Shown here: piece by piece, positions 11,622-23,920 of the stretch | Layout of the letters: the number at the start of each line of letters is the position of its first letter | Position numbering within the stretch: position 1 is the first letter of the stretch | Origin: Romanomermis culicivorax | Taxonomy: Eukaryota; Nematoda; Enoplea; Mermithida; Mermithidae | Direction: 5' to 3' | Assembly (NCBI GenBank): GCA_963922205.1 | Contig: CAWUHX010000010.1 | Location: 930,001-994,000, forward strand | Length of the DNA stretch: 64,000 nt | Position numbers and translations under genes: made by a program | The notes under the pieces: generated by a model | The model's database searches: none | Told to the model about the DNA's origin: nothing | What the model saw: the letters and a program-made list of their open reading frames with translations, nothing else

Positions 11622-11884
11622 CAACAAGAATTTCACCTAGATTAGAAGATTCATACTGTGGTATCATGGAAAGACTCATTTTCTGTGTCGATTTGAGTCT
11701 AGAAACCGGAGTAACGTTGTACGGGAAAACGTCTGGTTTTAACGGCGTGGCTAAAATTTGTTCGGTCCACGCTGCTTCCAGCGAAGGCTTTTTAATTTTA
11801 TCGACTCGAACGTCCAAAATTTGGCGACTAAACGGTAGCGTGAAAGATTCGGCTGGTACGGCTTTCAGCCATGAAAACAATGAT
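11622..11884 (-). CDS. Wdr47: Wdr47-like exon 3
   Basis: The acceptor is TTTTTTCCAG/ATCATT (11884) and the donor is CTTGTTG/GTAGGA (11622). The start SLFSWLKAVPAESFTLPF followed by LDVRVDKIKKP matches the conserved ..LLSWLQNLP..F..AFEQKMLNIHVDKL.. region of WDR47 downstream of CTLH. Phase is continuous with exons 2 and 4. Confidence 0.85.
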
Positions 11885-12423
11885 CTGGAAAAAACTCAGG
11901 CATTGTTACTCTAAAAGAAAACCTAAAATATGTCAGTTTATCTAACAGCTTCTTGGCACTAGGGGAGCGTCTGCGGTCTTTTGTTGTGGAAGGGTGTCAG
12001 TTGATGCGGCTCATGGGGATGAGGGGATCAAGTAGCAATTAAAAAAACGAGTTCTGACATTAAAAATTTCTTAAATATCTCAAAAAAGCTTGTTGTCACA
12101 AAAATTCAACAAAAAGGTTGTTTAAGGTGCAGAGCGCCAAAGAATTTGGCTTTTTTCCAACTTTTTTGATCAAAATGGGACATTTTTAGCATAAAAACTG
12201 ACATTTTTTCTAGAGTTTGGTCTAATAGTGGTGGGGGTTCAGACATCTACTTTCAGTTCAGGTATTCTATGATCACCCCATTATAATGTTCTCATACCAC
12301 ATCATACCCCAATTACATGTATGATATGAGTTCAAGAATTATGGAATAATATAATTCAAGAAAAAAGCCGAAATCTAACGCGCAATGCACTATCTAATAT
12401 TAGAAAATGGATACTTAGCTTAC

Positions 12424-12609
12424 CCATCGACGTTCGGATCTAAAGGTTGAGGAGGATCGACTAGAATATTCGTCTGGAATGAATCATAAGGCTTCTTGAT
12501 AGCTCTGCTTTGGCACAGTAACATGCAATTTTCGTACAATAAACCGCGAACGACCAATTGCAACAAACGATCTTTGGTGGACGACTGGCAAGTTGAAGAC
12601 TGCGATACA
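12424..12609 (-). CDS. Wdr47: Wdr47-like exon 2
   Basis: The acceptor is TTTTCTAG/TGTATC (12609) and the donor is GATGG/GTAAGC (12424). It contains DRLLQLVVRGLLYENCMLLCQ, cited here as the shorter core RLLQLVVRGLLYE. This matches the helical segment after the CTLH domain in WDR47 (xRLFQLVMKGLLYExC). It exits in phase 2, completing a Gly codon with exon 3. Confidence 0.85.
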
Positions 12610-12753
12610 CTAGAAAATATTCGAATAAAAATGTATCAGAACTCTGAATTGAAATTTAAAATTTAAAATCCAAGATTGAATACATCTTATACAACGTGCG
12701 ATGAAAAAATAATTCCGTTGACGAACTTTTGATATTGTTGACCAAAAACTCAC

Positions 12754-13190
12754 TTGTATTCAGCCAAAAATTTTTGCACTAACGGGAAAATCAAATTAAA
12801 GCATTCGATCCTGGCTAAGCTAGGGTTCCAGCTGGCAAATTTGACATCGTCGGCTAATCTTGGCAGCGTCAGTAGGGCGCACAACCATCGATAATCTTCG
12901 AGCGACGGGCAAACGTTCTCTAAACTATGTAAACACTCGACTAGTTCTTCGACGGTGAATTCGTTATTGTTCAAGCAACCGGGTTCGTTTTTTATACACA
13001 ACAATTCGAAGTACTTATATTTCAAAATTAGATATTTAAACTGGCGATAATTGAAATCAGGGAGATTTTTCAGCGGTTCAACGAAGTCCAAAGCAACGTC
13101 CCAACTACCATCAACGATGAGTTGCCTCAGAAAGAGGCAGTCACTGGAGAAAAAGCCATTGATAATACCGGTTTCACGTTCGATAGCAAT
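12754..13190 (-). CDS. Wdr47: Wdr47-like exon 1 of those visible (CTLH region)
   Basis: WDR47/nemitin is an animal cytoskeletal protein with LisH-CTLH helices followed by WD40 repeats; it works with microtubules, chiefly in neurons and cilia. This exon starts at acceptor TGCGTTTAG/ATTGCT (13190) and ends at donor TACAA/GTGAGT (12754). The translation contains ERETGIINGFFSSDCLFLRQ, the WD-like W at GSWDVAL, FKYLILKYKYFELLC, and LCALLTLPRL..WNPSLAR, which follow the family motif order. It opens mid-protein, so an upstream LisH exon must exist; I could not find it in 13.2-64 kb. Nine exons on this strand chain with matching phases (2,2,1,1,2,0,2,1,1), strong evidence for a live gene. Confidence 0.92.
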
Positions 13191-14889
13191 CTAAACGCAA
13201 GATATGTCCATACATTGAATATAGGTTAAAAAAATAGCATGAATACACGTTGACCGGGAATGGATGACTTATAACATGACCCGAGAGAACTATATTATTT
13301 GGATTTTGAAGCACGAACGACAAAATTATGACTAGAATTAAGAAACAAAAGCAAACTATAAGAAAGTAGAAAGATAATTCTGTCATTAGCAGTCAGCCAC
13401 GGCTCACTTTTTGTTTCTGATTATAAACAGTTGTGAAGAAAAATTAAATTTGTAGCTAAAGTGTATGACAAATATAATTTTTGAACAGAAAACCATTTTT
13501 AATAGTTGAAGATGCAAAATTTTTGTAGCCTTATGATGGCCATACTGCCATCAACTGGTAAAATGAGGCCAATTTGGACAGTTTTGAACTTTGAATTTAA
13601 ATGTTTCAAACTACTGTCCTTAATATTTTTAAATTTCTTTCAAACCATTGTCCTTAATATAATATTCTCAATAGTGTCACTAATATTAATGAGTGTTACT
13701 AAGATTTGTAATTCAGTGGAATTTATCCTAACCCTGACTAGCAGAAAAGATGAAAAGTTAAGCGGGCGAGTAGCGAAAAATACGGGGAGGTGCAGGAAAT
13801 AGATACCTATTGAAAATATTCATTTTCCAACGCTATAGAATATCAAAAACAAAAAATTTCTCCCGATGCCAAGCACCGGCATTAATTACCGATATCTAGG
13901 TCCAAAGCAAAATACCCATCGCGCTTTTTTATGCATTATACGTTCGAAAACAATCATAAATAATTATGATTGGTAAATTACTGGCATTAGATATATTAGA
14001 TAGAAAATGTTGGGAAAATGTTAGAACGATTCCGCCAACCAAATGGTGATAACATCACGATCGATCATCGGTAATTGCAGAAGAATGTGCTGAAAAATTT
14101 AATTTTTCGACGTTTTAGAGGCCTCGGAATAAAAATTTTTCCGTTCTAGGCGCCGAACAGGTTACTTTAGCTAGTATTTTTCTTCCAAAACCTAAGGGAA
14201 GTGAATAAAATACAAGAGACGTAACTTTTAATGATTTTCTGATGAAACTAAGCGAATTTATCAATTTTAGTGTGAGCAACAAAAAATATCTGTGCAGCCA
14301 AACTTTTTTTACCAAGTTGCACATTGCAACCTGGCTTTTGTAAAAAATAACCCTGATGATTGATTTAAATAATGACTGATCTAATATGCGAGCCTTATTA
14401 TTCTGTGTTTGATTGAGAATGTATTCAAAATGATTGATCTGTTATGTGGGCTTCTACTGTAATTTTGAAGTTTTTTTTTAATAAATTTGTTGAAAAAAGC
14501 ATTGTTTTTATACTCACACATCCGTTTACAGACTGGTTAGTTTTGGCTTGTTGAAATTCGGATCGGCCTGTAAAATTTTGACCCTAGGAGCCAATTGAAT
14601 TGTCGAGAAAAAATGAAAAAAAACCCTGAGCCCAGGTCCCTAAAATGATTAAAAAAGCCTGCCTACACAGCAGACTATTTTTCGAGAAGGATAGAATAAA
14701 CTGCGAGAAGACATTCAGACATTTAAAAATTTACTAGTATTAATTCTTTGAGTAATATGTCAATCACAGGAGAGCATAAACCGAAAATAAAGACAGAAAA
14801 AGTGCAAGTTTGTGAATAAAAGCATAACATGTTTATAATTACCTCTCAACTCTTTTATTTGGTCATTTCACATTTATAATTTGAAGGCT
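13191..14889. other. Intron or upstream DNA with hAT-end fragments
   Basis: No exon was recognised. Two word-repeat ends are visible: one with GTTGCACATTGCAAC finishing at ..AAAATAACCCTG (about 14279-14355), and one with GGCTTG/AAGCC remnants finishing at ..AAAAAAAACCCTG (about 14530-14635). AGCACCGGC and GGCGCCG half-hairpins lie near 13871 and 14151. No target duplications were matched. Confidence 0.45.
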
Positions 14890-15145
14890 AGTTTGATTTC
14901 ATGATTGATGATGATTTTATTCGCAACGGCACAAAGCAATGTTAGGAGGATATAAAAAAATTAACAAATAAGTTAATTAAATGCGGATAAAATATGCAGT
15001 ATATTAACGAATATGCTGTGCTTAGTCAAAAAGGCATACAGCTCTTACATTTGACCAAAATTGAATTTATCCAATTTAGAGCGGAAAATTTTACTATTTC
15101 TAGATGTAATTATCGATTCAGAAAGTTTATTCCAGATAGGAATAA
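14890..15145 (-). pseudogene. LINE-B 3' end, left of E1 insertion
   Basis: On the minus strand this begins directly after the E1 boundary with PIWNKLSESIITS and SKLDKF, the typical last residues of CR1/Jockey-type LINE ORF2. It runs through a stop into an AT-rich 3' tail. The other half of the same LINE is at 29811-30350, across E1. The direct ATAA repeat shows E1 split it. Confidence 0.75.
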
Positions 15146-15760
15146 TGTTGGGCACCCTGTTGATGCCAATTTCGTGTGGGGAAATCGACATGCAAATCGA
15201 CGACAGGGACGACCAGCGGCGCAGACATTTGCATAGAATGGAGCGCCAAAGAAAGACGAAAAATGAAAGTGAAATCATTCTTCACTTAATATCGTTTTTA
15301 TTATATTTTTGGTGTTCTTTGCTGGCGTCCCTAAATATAATTTTCCCAGCAACGTCTTTTGTTTATGAGTATTCTACTGTGGTGTACCCACATTCGTTTT
15401 ACATATTTCGTCGGATTTATTGCTTAATATATTCGTTTATTTGTTTAGATAATTCGCATCGACGAAGGCGGAGGGCCAGAGGCCCAGGCGCCGGCTTACA
15501 TCAAGTAAGTTTTGGGAAACCCCTTTCGGGTTATACCCAAGTAAGTTTATCCCTGAGGGGATTCCTTGTCTCATCTAGGAGACTGCGGAGGTCTTTGGTA
15601 AGGCCCCCGTATTTAGAACAAAGTTTATCTTTGTTGTTGTAGGTCTGGGGACAAACGGACTGTTGCACAGATCACCGAGGCTTAGCCAAGGTATCAGTTC
15701 TAACAGGTCAGTTCAGACCCAATCTTTTCTTACGCCTCTTAAGGAAAGACCTGCACAACA
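15146..15760 (+). repeat. E1 5' LTR
   Basis: 615 bp, 5'-TGTTGGGCACC ... GACCTGCACAACA-3'. It matches 29196-29810 with no difference that I could see. It contains AT-rich sequence around 15290-15440 where a promoter would lie. It also has two GTAAGT donor-like sites (near 15505 and 15541) and acceptor-like TTTGTTTAG and TTGTTGTAG, suggesting the transcript leader is spliced. Confidence 0.95.
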
Positions 15761-15762
15761 AG

Positions 15763-15780
15763 TGGTGGCTTTTAACTCCT
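15763..15780 (+). promoter_or_regulatory. E1 primer-binding site candidate
   Basis: Two bases after the LTR the sequence TGGTGGCTTTTAACTCC begins with the TGG expected for pairing to a tRNA CCA tail. I cannot name the tRNA from memory. Confidence 0.55.
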
Positions 15781-15856
15781 TACCACGGAACTTCGTAGTC
15801 AGACTAGGAGAAAAGAAAATCCTCCAGGTTTCTACAGAAAGTTAGCAGGATTTAAA

Positions 15857-18800
15857 ATGCCTAACGAAAGGATACCGAGAGGTAATACTTTACGCAGATC
15901 ACCACCCAGAGTGGCGAGTGCTGGGAATCTAGTCAATTTGGGAGACGGAGATCAGCAACGGCATGCTGCTCCGGACCCAGTGATCCCAGATCAAACTCCC
16001 GCGAGGGTTCAGCCATTGCAACAAAATGCAATGCATTTTACGCCTCAAGATGCAGGCGTACCGATTGACCGACCGCCAGCGATTGCCATCGATCCGCAGG
16101 AGGCAGGCCCGGCGAATCCGAACCCAGACGCCGATGGACCGCCGCAGCAAAATTTCAAAAGGTCACCGCCGCCAAAGGTCGAATTAGCAGGACCAAAAAG
16201 GGACGTCGTTACGCCCGAAATTCGACCAAATTTCGAAGAAAGGGACCCCGAAATCGATCAACGATTAGAGAGGATTCCCCAGGAACAAGAGCGATTCCAA
16301 CCGCAGGAAAGAGCTCCCGAGATGTCCAATCAAGAGTTGGCGACGCAGCTACGCGAGTTGAAAGGGACCGTCGAAGCCTTGTTCGACATAATCGCGAATG
16401 CCGCCACAGAGGACAACAAAAGGGAAGCCGACAGGCGCCGACAGGAGCCGGATAGACAGGTTAGACCATGTAATAGGGGTGCAGAAAGAGACAACCGTCT
16501 CGCTGCTGAAATAAGTGCAGGCGCAGGGCCTAGTAATAGGCCTGATGTTGATGAAGGGCAAAGGCTTAACTTTGAGCCCAAAAGTTGGAGAGGTCCAGCT
16601 AGAGATCTTCGATTCGAAGGAGCTGAGCAATCGGCAGACTTCAGGAATCAAAGTCAGATAGCTCCGCAGCATCCAACTTTAACTAGAGTGGTCTATGATG
16701 GTAGAGGAAATATAGTTGATCCAAATACCCTTAGACCAGATCAATTGGCATGTTTCCCATATAGGGATTACAGGTTTGACAAAGACAATATGCCATCATA
16801 TCAAGGAGGTGTACCACCTCAACGAGATCCAAATAGGGTTATGCTGCAATCCCTGAACTCTGATCTTGATCCAGTATTAACAGCAGCTTATGATCAGAGG
16901 GAAGTGCCATCAAATAATTTGGCACAGGAGATTGTAGTCAGGAATATCGTTAAAGGTGTGTTACCCAAACTTTTAGATGAGGGTATGGTAAATCAGCAGG
17001 TGCTTAGCTTTTTAACAGCACTTGAAGGGGAATTCCGTAGGGATACACCCGAATCAGCTAAGTATGAAGCACTGCTGAGGCTTTCTAAAGGTAGACCGAA
17101 GGCTGTTGCAGGAGACAACATGACCTATAGGGAGGCCAGGAGAGCCATTATTAATGTCTTTGCACCTGAGTGTAACCTGGAAATGTTAACCAGGGAGTTG
17201 TTTGAGATCCAACAAAGACCCAATGAACAGGCCGTAGAGTTTTTAAAAAGGGTCAGTATATTAGTGGAACTAGTTAAAGGTGATTTAGACTATCAGTCTA
17301 AACAGAGACTGATTATTGATACCTTTATTTACAAGAGTGATCCTACATTTCAGTCTGAACTGAAAAATTCAAAGCATACCTTTAGAACCTGGTATGATCT
17401 TGCAGTAGAGGTTCATGATATTGAACGTAGGTACAAAAATGCCTTTCAGAGATATGGACCCAAGGGTACACAACAGGATCCTATAGTAATTAATGAAGTA
17501 GGTATGCCTAGTGGGCATGATCCTGAAATTGCCGTAGTTGCCAGGAACCAGTCAGAAGGATATCAACAAGGCCAGAGGCAAAGGTTTCGGCAACCATATC
17601 AAACTGTAGGTAATCAGGTACAGGCCCAAACCCAAAGGTCAAGGAGTGATTCTCCTGAGATAGAGGAGATTCCAGTTCGGGAAGCCCCTAGGGCTCAGAC
17701 CGAAAAAGGTAAGAAAGAATCTCTTCTATTGAAAATCTCAAAAGAGATGGTACAACTGGTCGAAAGGTTCGACCAACTCCAGCAAAAGGTTGATAACAGG
17801 CAAACGGAAAATCGGTCTGATGTGGCCATACCTAGTACAAGTCAGGGAGGTCAAGTTTCCCGAGATCCGACTAAGCCATGGTGTGAGTTCCACAAGAACA
17901 TAACACATAATACTGCAGACTGCAGGACATTGAGAGTATTGTCCGAGCGCAGGAGCAGAGGTAGAGCCAGCTTCCCTACCTTCAACAGGGGAGGCTTCAA
18001 CACTTTTGCTAGAGGTAACTACAGAGGTAGAGGAGGTTACCCAAATGCCAACTTTAATAGCAGAGGTAGAGGTGCGTATAATGTAGGCTATTCAGGTCAT
18101 CAGGATAGCCAGGAGAGTTATTTACAGAACTCCGATTACAATGAGTTCCTGGAGTTCAAAAGGCAAAAGGAGCTGCAGAAGCAGTTCCAACAGATGCAGC
18201 AATACCAACAGCAAGCTGCATTACAGCATCCTCAGCCTACTCAGGCGATTATGGGTCCGACTCAGACTCTGCAACAGGGTCAATTCACAAATCAGCCACC
18301 TCAGAAGGATTATTCAAGTGTTATGGTTGCAAGGCAATCTCAGATGAGTCCTTTAGGTGAAGTAAACCAGAGAGTGAGTTGCCCAAATGTTGTATTAGGT
18401 AGTATTGTGCAAATGAATGCAATTGCACCACAACCTGTAGTACCATCAGTACAAGTAATAAGGAGAGGCACACCAGCTAGTCCTCAGGAACAACATTTGC
18501 TGGATACGTACCCCAGAACAGCCCCATTCCACATTGAGGTTGTTATAGGAGGTCGTAAGACAATGGCTTTAATTGACACAGGAGCTCAGTGCACTGTCAT
18601 GTCGGCTAAGTTTCTGAAGGAAACTTTGGGCCCAGATTATACTGAATATCCCAGGATATTAAATGTCACTGTAGCCAACGGTAAGACAGTCCAAGCCCAT
18701 GGGTATATCCAATTTAGGATGGATACATTGTGTGGACAGTTCCCCGTTAAAGCAATTGTAATTCCTGAAGCAGGTGAAAATGTCATTGTAGGAACAGACT

Positions 18801-21800
18801 TTTTGGCTCATCCTCAGGTAGGAGCCATAATAGATTTCAGGAATAGGACGATGACGCTCAACAACCGTCAACAACGGATATACGTGACGCCGGACCAGCC
18901 CCAATCCAATTGTGGAGAGGTCATGACCACGAGCGCTGCGGAATCCACGATGAGCGCCGCCGACCAATACCAGCCAAAGATTTGCCTGCTAAAGGTTTCG
19001 GTGCCAGTGGTGAGTGTGAATCCCATCTACTTACCTAGTGGTACTGATATACTTCTGAGAGCAAAGCTTTGGGATAAGGTAGGCGAAAATCGCCTCAATG
19101 GAATCATAATAGAGTCTGAAGACAATGAAGAAAGGTTCCACATTGATAGTACCATAGTAGATGGTACAAAAGATGATTTTGTTGTTATGGTATCCAACAA
19201 CACAGGATCAGGATGCCATTTGAAAAGAAATCAAATAATTGGCCATACTAATTCAGTGTTGTGTGATACTGATAACCAAGATCAACTTAAGGGGAAGATA
19301 GTTGAGGATTTGGAGAAGCTGCAAACTTGTGCAGTCCAGGCTAGACCTGATTCGACTCAAGTGGATGAGAAAGAGTTCAAGGAAGCCTTGTACAATATGC
19401 TAGCTAAATCCAACATACCATCTGAACAATTGGAACAAGCTTTACGGTGTCTCGCAAAATATAGAGACGTGTTCAGCTTGCCCAGTGATCCTCCAACTAC
19501 TACACCCTATTTGACCTGTAAAATAAATACAGGGGATGCAGCACCTGTGGCAAAAAGGTACCACAGGACTGCCATAAATTTACGGCCACATGTTCGTGAG
19601 CATGTGCAAGATATGCTCAAGAAGGGTGTAATTGAGCCATCAAAGTCGCCTTGGGCAGCTCCGTTATTCCTTGTAGGAAAAAAGGATGGTACCAAGCGAC
19701 CAGTAGTGGACTTTAGGGGTATAAATGACGTTACCAAGGATGATAAGTATCCCATTCCTAGAATGGATGACTATCTAGACTGTTTAGGTAAAGCCAAATT
19801 TTATACTACCCTAGATCTCAAATCAGGATATTGGCAAGTGCCAATGGATGAAGAAAGCAAGGAGAAAACTGCTTTCATATGCCAAGAAGGGCTTTATCAA
19901 TTTAAAGTCATGCCCTTTGGCCTAAAAAATGCGCCAGCCGAATTCCAGCGTATGATGGAAAGAGTTTTGCATCCATATGTTTGGAAAATCTGTCTAGTTT
20001 ATATAGACGATATAATTGTGTTCTCAAATACGTTTGAGGAACACTTAGTTAATCTAGAGCTAGTCCTGCAAGCTCTAAGAAAGGCTCATTTGACCTTGAA
20101 GCCGGAGAAGTGTGAATTCCTGCCTGAGAGAGTTCATTTTTTAGGACATATCTTAAATTCGGATGGAGTTTCCCCAGATCCGAAAAAGGTCAAAGCTATA
20201 AATGATTTCCCATTCCCAGAGTCTAAACGTAAACTGCAAAGGTTTCTAGGTATGTTGCAGTGGTGTAAAAAGTTCATACCGGGTTTGGCTAAACACGCCG
20301 AACCGTTGTACAAACTAACTGGGAAGAACTGTGTTTGGGAAGTCACGGAGGTTCACCATCAGGCTTTTAGGAGCCTGAAAGAAGCACTATTGTCTGTGCC
20401 ATTCCTTAGGTATCCGGTTTTGGACGGGTCTGCGGACTTTGTCCTTCAGACAGATGCCAGCGGAACGGCACTAGGAGCAGTCCTTTACCAGGAGACCAAG
20501 TCAGACCGCTGGGTAATTGCTTATAATAGCAGAATTTTAAAAGCGGATGAGAAAAAGTGGTCAGCCACGGAAAGGGAGTGCTTGGCAATTGTGTATGGCT
20601 TGAAGTTATACAAGCACTACTTAGTAGGTCATAAAGTGATCATAAGAACTGATCACAAACCTTTGTTGTCTATGAAGGTCAATGCCATGACCAATGGTAA
20701 GTTGAAGAGATGGTACTCGTTCATCTCTCAGTTCAACCATAAACTAGAGTATGTGCCTGGAAAACAAAATGCCATGGCAGACTTTTTGTCCAGGATGGAT
20801 GAACCAGACGATCAAGCGGAAAAGATACCGCCAAAATGGGAACACATGTTCTCAGAGGATAAACGAGAGTCCGAAAATCTGAAAGATCTTGAGGCACAGC
20901 TTATTGAGAAAAAACATCTCAATTTGGTAAAGAGATTCAGAATTCTGACAGATCGGAATCCTGAAGACGGTACTCCGTTACATCCGGAGCCAAAAGGTAA
21001 GAAGAATCAGAGGACTGATATGAGTCCGAGATTCACCAAGATTTATCCAGAAGATTCTGAGGGTGATCCAGAATCAAACTCGCCTGCAGACTTGATAAAT
21101 GCCGTAACTACAAGGAGCATGGCGAAAGAAGCGGAGAAGAGCAATCAGGCTCAGATCCAGCCTGACGGCAATCAGGTCAACGAAAAGGTAAGTAGGGGAA
21201 ACCAGGACAAAGGTAAGGAAAAAAGAGTAACCTGGTTATACCCAGAAAAGGAACAAGAGTTTACTTTGGCAGACCCTAAAGAAGATGAACTACCAAAAGG
21301 GCTAATTAGAGATGATCTCATGGCCCTCTTGCAGAGAAAAGATGAGGTACTACGACCATACTTTGATAGATTGGGTCCAAATGGGACAACCAAGTATCAT
21401 AGTGGATTTTATATCCAAAATGAAGTGTTATACCGCGAAGCCGGACAGGGATCGGATGATCAGGTGGTCGTCCCATCCTGCCTTAGGGACAATACTTTGC
21501 ACCAGTACCACGGTGCCGTGATGATGACTCATCAGGGGTTCAAAAGGACCCTTGCTATGATCAAAAAACGGTTCTGGTGGCCAGGAATTGAAAAGGATGT
21601 CAGGCACTGGATCAAGTTTTGTCCAGTTTGTCAAATGGCTAATCAGGGAAACACAGAAATTCCGCCACTGATACCAATTATTCCACAAGGTCCTTTTGAC
21701 ATAGTATCAGTGGATATCGTGGGTATTTCTCCACTCAGTGAGAAGAGACCGTATGTCATAGTCTTTCAAGACTATTTTACAAAGTGGGTTGAAGCTGAAC

Positions 21801-22693
21801 TGATCCCGGATCAGTCAGCTAGCACCGTTGTAGATACCTTTCTACAAGCTATTGTATTTAGGCACGGGACTCCACGGAGACTACTCAGCGATAGAGGAGG
21901 TTGTTTTACCTCAGATCTAATGAAGGAGATCTGCAAGTTATTGGAGTGTCAAAAAATTTTTACAACAGCCTACCATCCACAAGGAAATGGTATGGTAGAA
22001 AGGTTTAATCAGACACTCATCAAACAGCTCAGAAAGGTGGCCATCGAGGAAAAAGATAACTGGCCAAGATACTTGAGAGCTGTGGTGTTTGCTTACAATG
22101 CTACGCCACATGCAGCCACGGGGCAATCCCCATTTTCGTTGCTTAGAGGTCATGAGGCAACCTTCGGGTTAAACTTATCGAAAGCATACGATATTGTAAT
22201 GCCGGACAGCAATGCTGAGGCATACAAATTTGTGTTGACCAATCATTTAGTCAACCTTTACGAGGATATTGCCAAAAATATCCAGAGTGCTGCCGAAAAA
22301 TCGAAGAAATACTTCGATAAAAAGTCCAAGCAAAATGGATTTAAAGAAAAGGATTGGGTTCTGCTCAAAGTAGACAAGCAGAAAAAGTTGGGACTACCAT
22401 GGTCCGGTCCGTTCATAGTTACGGACATTTCGCGAGAAGCAGAGAACGTTGTCACCATTGTACATTGGGACAACCCGCTAAATCGCCAAACAGTTTCAAT
22501 CAGCAGGTTGAAACATTTTCGTTACGAGACCACTAGGGTCTTGCCGCGAATAGCGCGAGCCAATCAGGACGCGCCACGTGACGAAAACACGTCACTTTCC
22601 AATATGGCACAAACAGTTACGACTGGAGCGCCGATTCAAATGAAATCATTTGAAAATTCGCTCAAGGCGAATCTATGCGCGATCTCGCGCTGA
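15857..22693 (+). CDS. gag-pol: E1 gag-pol polyprotein
   Basis: A single 2278-residue frame without a gag/pol shift. Residues 1-350 are Pro/Gln/Arg-rich and disordered. A capsid-like helical domain spans about 365-540. A C-x2-H-x4-H-x4-C zinc knuckle starts at C676. The aspartic protease motif DTGA starts at D907. Reverse transcriptase has the YIDD box at 1382-1385. RNase H has QTDASG with D1533. Integrase has the zinc site H1885/H1892/C1922/C1925 and a D1953-x58-D2012-x35-E2048 triad. Domain order PR-RT-RH-IN is Ty3/gypsy type. The products would form the particle, copy the RNA and integrate the DNA. All catalytic residues are present. The start follows a stop-containing leader and is the first long-frame ATG. 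About 31% of residues pair conservatively with E2 by eye in RT/IN; gag is much less similar. Confidence 0.95.
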   Translation: MPNERIPRGNTLRRSPPRVASAGNLVNLGDGDQQRHAAPDPVIPDQTPARVQPLQQNAMHFTPQDAGVPIDRPPAIAIDPQEAGPANPNPDADGPPQQNFKRSPPPKVELAGPKRDVVTPEIRPNFEERDPEIDQRLERIPQEQERFQPQERAPEMSNQELATQLRELKGTVEALFDIIANAATEDNKREADRRRQEPDRQVRPCNRGAERDNRLAAEISAGAGPSNRPDVDEGQRLNFEPKSWRGPARDLRFEGAEQSADFRNQSQIAPQHPTLTRVVYDGRGNIVDPNTLRPDQLACFPYRDYRFDKDNMPSYQGGVPPQRDPNRVMLQSLNSDLDPVLTAAYDQREVPSNNLAQEIVVRNIVKGVLPKLLDEGMVNQQVLSFLTALEGEFRRDTPESAKYEALLRLSKGRPKAVAGDNMTYREARRAIINVFAPECNLEMLTRELFEIQQRPNEQAVEFLKRVSILVELVKGDLDYQSKQRLIIDTFIYKSDPTFQSELKNSKHTFRTWYDLAVEVHDIERRYKNAFQRYGPKGTQQDPIVINEVGMPSGHDPEIAVVARNQSEGYQQGQRQRFRQPYQTVGNQVQAQTQRSRSDSPEIEEIPVREAPRAQTEKGKKESLLLKISKEMVQLVERFDQLQQKVDNRQTENRSDVAIPSTSQGGQVSRDPTKPWCEFHKNITHNTADCRTLRVLSERRSRGRASFPTFNRGGFNTFARGNYRGRGGYPNANFNSRGRGAYNVGYSGHQDSQESYLQNSDYNEFLEFKRQKELQKQFQQMQQYQQQAALQHPQPTQAIMGPTQTLQQGQFTNQPPQKDYSSVMVARQSQMSPLGEVNQRVSCPNVVLGSIVQMNAIAPQPVVPSVQVIRRGTPASPQEQHLLDTYPRTAPFHIEVVIGGRKTMALIDTGAQCTVMSAKFLKETLGPDYTEYPRILNVTVANGKTVQAHGYIQFRMDTLCGQFPVKAIVIPEAGENVIVGTDFLAHPQVGAIIDFRNRTMTLNNRQQRIYVTPDQPQSNCGEVMTTSAAESTMSAADQYQPKICLLKVSVPVVSVNPIYLPSGTDILLRAKLWDKVGENRLNGIIIESEDNEERFHIDSTIVDGTKDDFVVMVSNNTGSGCHLKRNQIIGHTNSVLCDTDNQDQLKGKIVEDLEKLQTCAVQARPDSTQVDEKEFKEALYNMLAKSNIPSEQLEQALRCLAKYRDVFSLPSDPPTTTPYLTCKINTGDAAPVAKRYHRTAINLRPHVREHVQDMLKKGVIEPSKSPWAAPLFLVGKKDGTKRPVVDFRGINDVTKDDKYPIPRMDDYLDCLGKAKFYTTLDLKSGYWQVPMDEESKEKTAFICQEGLYQFKVMPFGLKNAPAEFQRMMERVLHPYVWKICLVYIDDIIVFSNTFEEHLVNLELVLQALRKAHLTLKPEKCEFLPERVHFLGHILNSDGVSPDPKKVKAINDFPFPESKRKLQRFLGMLQWCKKFIPGLAKHAEPLYKLTGKNCVWEVTEVHHQAFRSLKEALLSVPFLRYPVLDGSADFVLQTDASGTALGAVLYQETKSDRWVIAYNSRILKADEKKWSATERECLAIVYGLKLYKHYLVGHKVIIRTDHKPLLSMKVNAMTNGKLKRWYSFISQFNHKLEYVPGKQNAMADFLSRMDEPDDQAEKIPPKWEHMFSEDKRESENLKDLEAQLIEKKHLNLVKRFRILTDRNPEDGTPLHPEPKGKKNQRTDMSPRFTKIYPEDSEGDPESNSPADLINAVTTRSMAKEAEKSNQAQIQPDGNQVNEKVSRGNQDKGKEKRVTWLYPEKEQEFTLADPKEDELPKGLIRDDLMALLQRKDEVLRPYFDRLGPNGTTKYHSGFYIQNEVLYREAGQGSDDQVVVPSCLRDNTLHQYHGAVMMTHQGFKRTLAMIKKRFWWPGIEKDVRHWIKFCPVCQMANQGNTEIPPLIPIIPQGPFDIVSVDIVGISPLSEKRPYVIVFQDYFTKWVEAELIPDQSASTVVDTFLQAIVFRHGTPRRLLSDRGGCFTSDLMKEICKLLECQKIFTTAYHPQGNGMVERFNQTLIKQLRKVAIEEKDNWPRYLRAVVFAYNATPHAATGQSPFSLLRGHEATFGLNLSKAYDIVMPDSNAEAYKFVLTNHLVNLYEDIAKNIQSAAEKSKKYFDKKSKQNGFKEKDWVLLKVDKQKKLGLPWSGPFIVTDISREAENVVTIVHWDNPLNRQTVSISRLKHFRYETTRVLPRIARANQDAPRDENTSLSNMAQTVTTGAPIQMKSFENSLKANLCAISR

Positions 22694-23115
22694 TTTTTTT
22701 TTATTTTTTGTACATATCTCGCGCGTGTAAGTACTAATTTTAATTAAAATTGTATTAATTTGTAATATTTATCGCGTTTATGTAGTATTCGTAATAATTT
22801 TGTAAATTTTTCATATTTATCTCAGACTTTGGGAAAAATTCTTCGGAATTTTAGACCAAAGTGACAACCCAAAAAATTTCTGACATTTTTTCTAAAAAAT
22901 TAATTTTCAAATTTTTCATTTTTTCAAAATCAAACTATAGCTGCCCCGCTTATCTGAATTCTAAACTTCCATCGGAAGGAAGAAGTAAAATATTCCCCGA
23001 ACCGCGATAAAAAGGAAATTAGCAGAACTGCTAAATTAAACTTTTTCAGCGTTCAAAATTTTTAATAAATTTATCAATTTATTATTCGAAAACAAAAATT
23101 TCGAAAAGAAAAGAG
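22694..23115 (+). other. E1 spacer between gag-pol and second gene
   Basis: AT-rich and non-coding. It holds an acceptor-like CTTTTTCAG ending near 23049, about 65 nt before the ATG of the second gene. This suggests that a spliced subgenomic RNA from the LTR promoter expresses that gene; this is inference. Confidence 0.5.
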
Positions 23116-23236
23116 ATGGGAAAGGGCGCGCGGAACCGCCAACAAGCTCCGACGCGCGAGTGGTCGCACACAGAGCGCCACGTTGAATACGGCAGGGCCC
23201 AGCACCGCCAAGACAACCGTTTTTTCTTTATCGACG
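23116..23236 (+). CDS. E1 exonuclease gene, exon 1
   Basis: Starts at ATG 23116 and runs 40 codons plus one base to a strong donor, ATCGACG/GTAAGT (intron from 23237). The exon is Arg/Gln-rich and ends with the motif RQDNRFFFID. The matching exon of E2 (41794-41632, minus) also ends at RQDDRFFFAD just before an identical GTAAGT donor in the same phase. Reading through the donor gives a stop after 34 more codons. The conservation of both the peptide and the donor shows this is a real first exon and not a chance frame. Confidence 0.85.
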
Positions 23237-23920
23237 GTAAGTTTCGAACTTATTTTTATCAAATATTCTTGGAAACCGCAGGTAATGCCCAGAAGTCACT
23301 GGAAGACCAGCTCGGCGCCCCAAAGGGCAGACGAGGTTAGAACTTAGAGGGAACGAAAAATGGGAGTACTGAGAAGCGGAAGCTCGAAGCCAAGCAGGGA
23401 ATTTCCATTTTGGAAATATACCTGATACCACCGAGAGCTATACGATTCAAGGGAAACCTAGAACCTTGGGTTCAGCCCGTTTTAAAGTTTTATCATTCAA
23501 AAATTTATCAAAAATTATTTATTTTCAAATCAAATCAAATCATATCACTTTTTCGATATCAAATTCATTAAAAATTATCAATTTCGAGCGCTATAAAAAT
23601 TGTAAATACAGCGCCATAAATGGAGCGTAGTTGGTCGCTCAAGCAGCTGGTCAGAGATTGGTGTCCGATCAAGTGGTGGACAATCGGATCAGGTCTACCC
23701 TCCCCAACATATAGAGGTAGCAAGGGTAAGATTTGGTAAGGTGTTAGTTGCCTACCAGCTCAATGTTTGTATATCAGTGGCTCACCTAACAACCTGCACT
23801 AAACTTAATTTTCTGCGAAACTTAACCCGCTTGGTGTTGTGGTGCTGGTGTAGTATAGACCCGAAAATGCGCTGAAAAAAGGGGAATAAAACACTAAAAT
23901 TAATAGTACTTTATGTTTAG
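23237..23920 (+). other. E1 exonuclease gene intron
   Basis: 684 bp, GTAAGT ... TTATGTTTAG, phase 1. E2 has the equivalent intron of 213 bp at the same codon. Removing it fuses exon 1 to a frame that extends 31 codons upstream of the first ATG (24016) of the long exon. That upstream stretch is conserved with E2. Confidence 0.85.

Noticed and set aside
23116..23340. Exon 1 of the E1 second gene as a free-standing 74-residue gene
   Set aside because: The part after the GTAAGT donor is not conserved with E2, whereas the part before it and the downstream exon are, so splicing explains it better.
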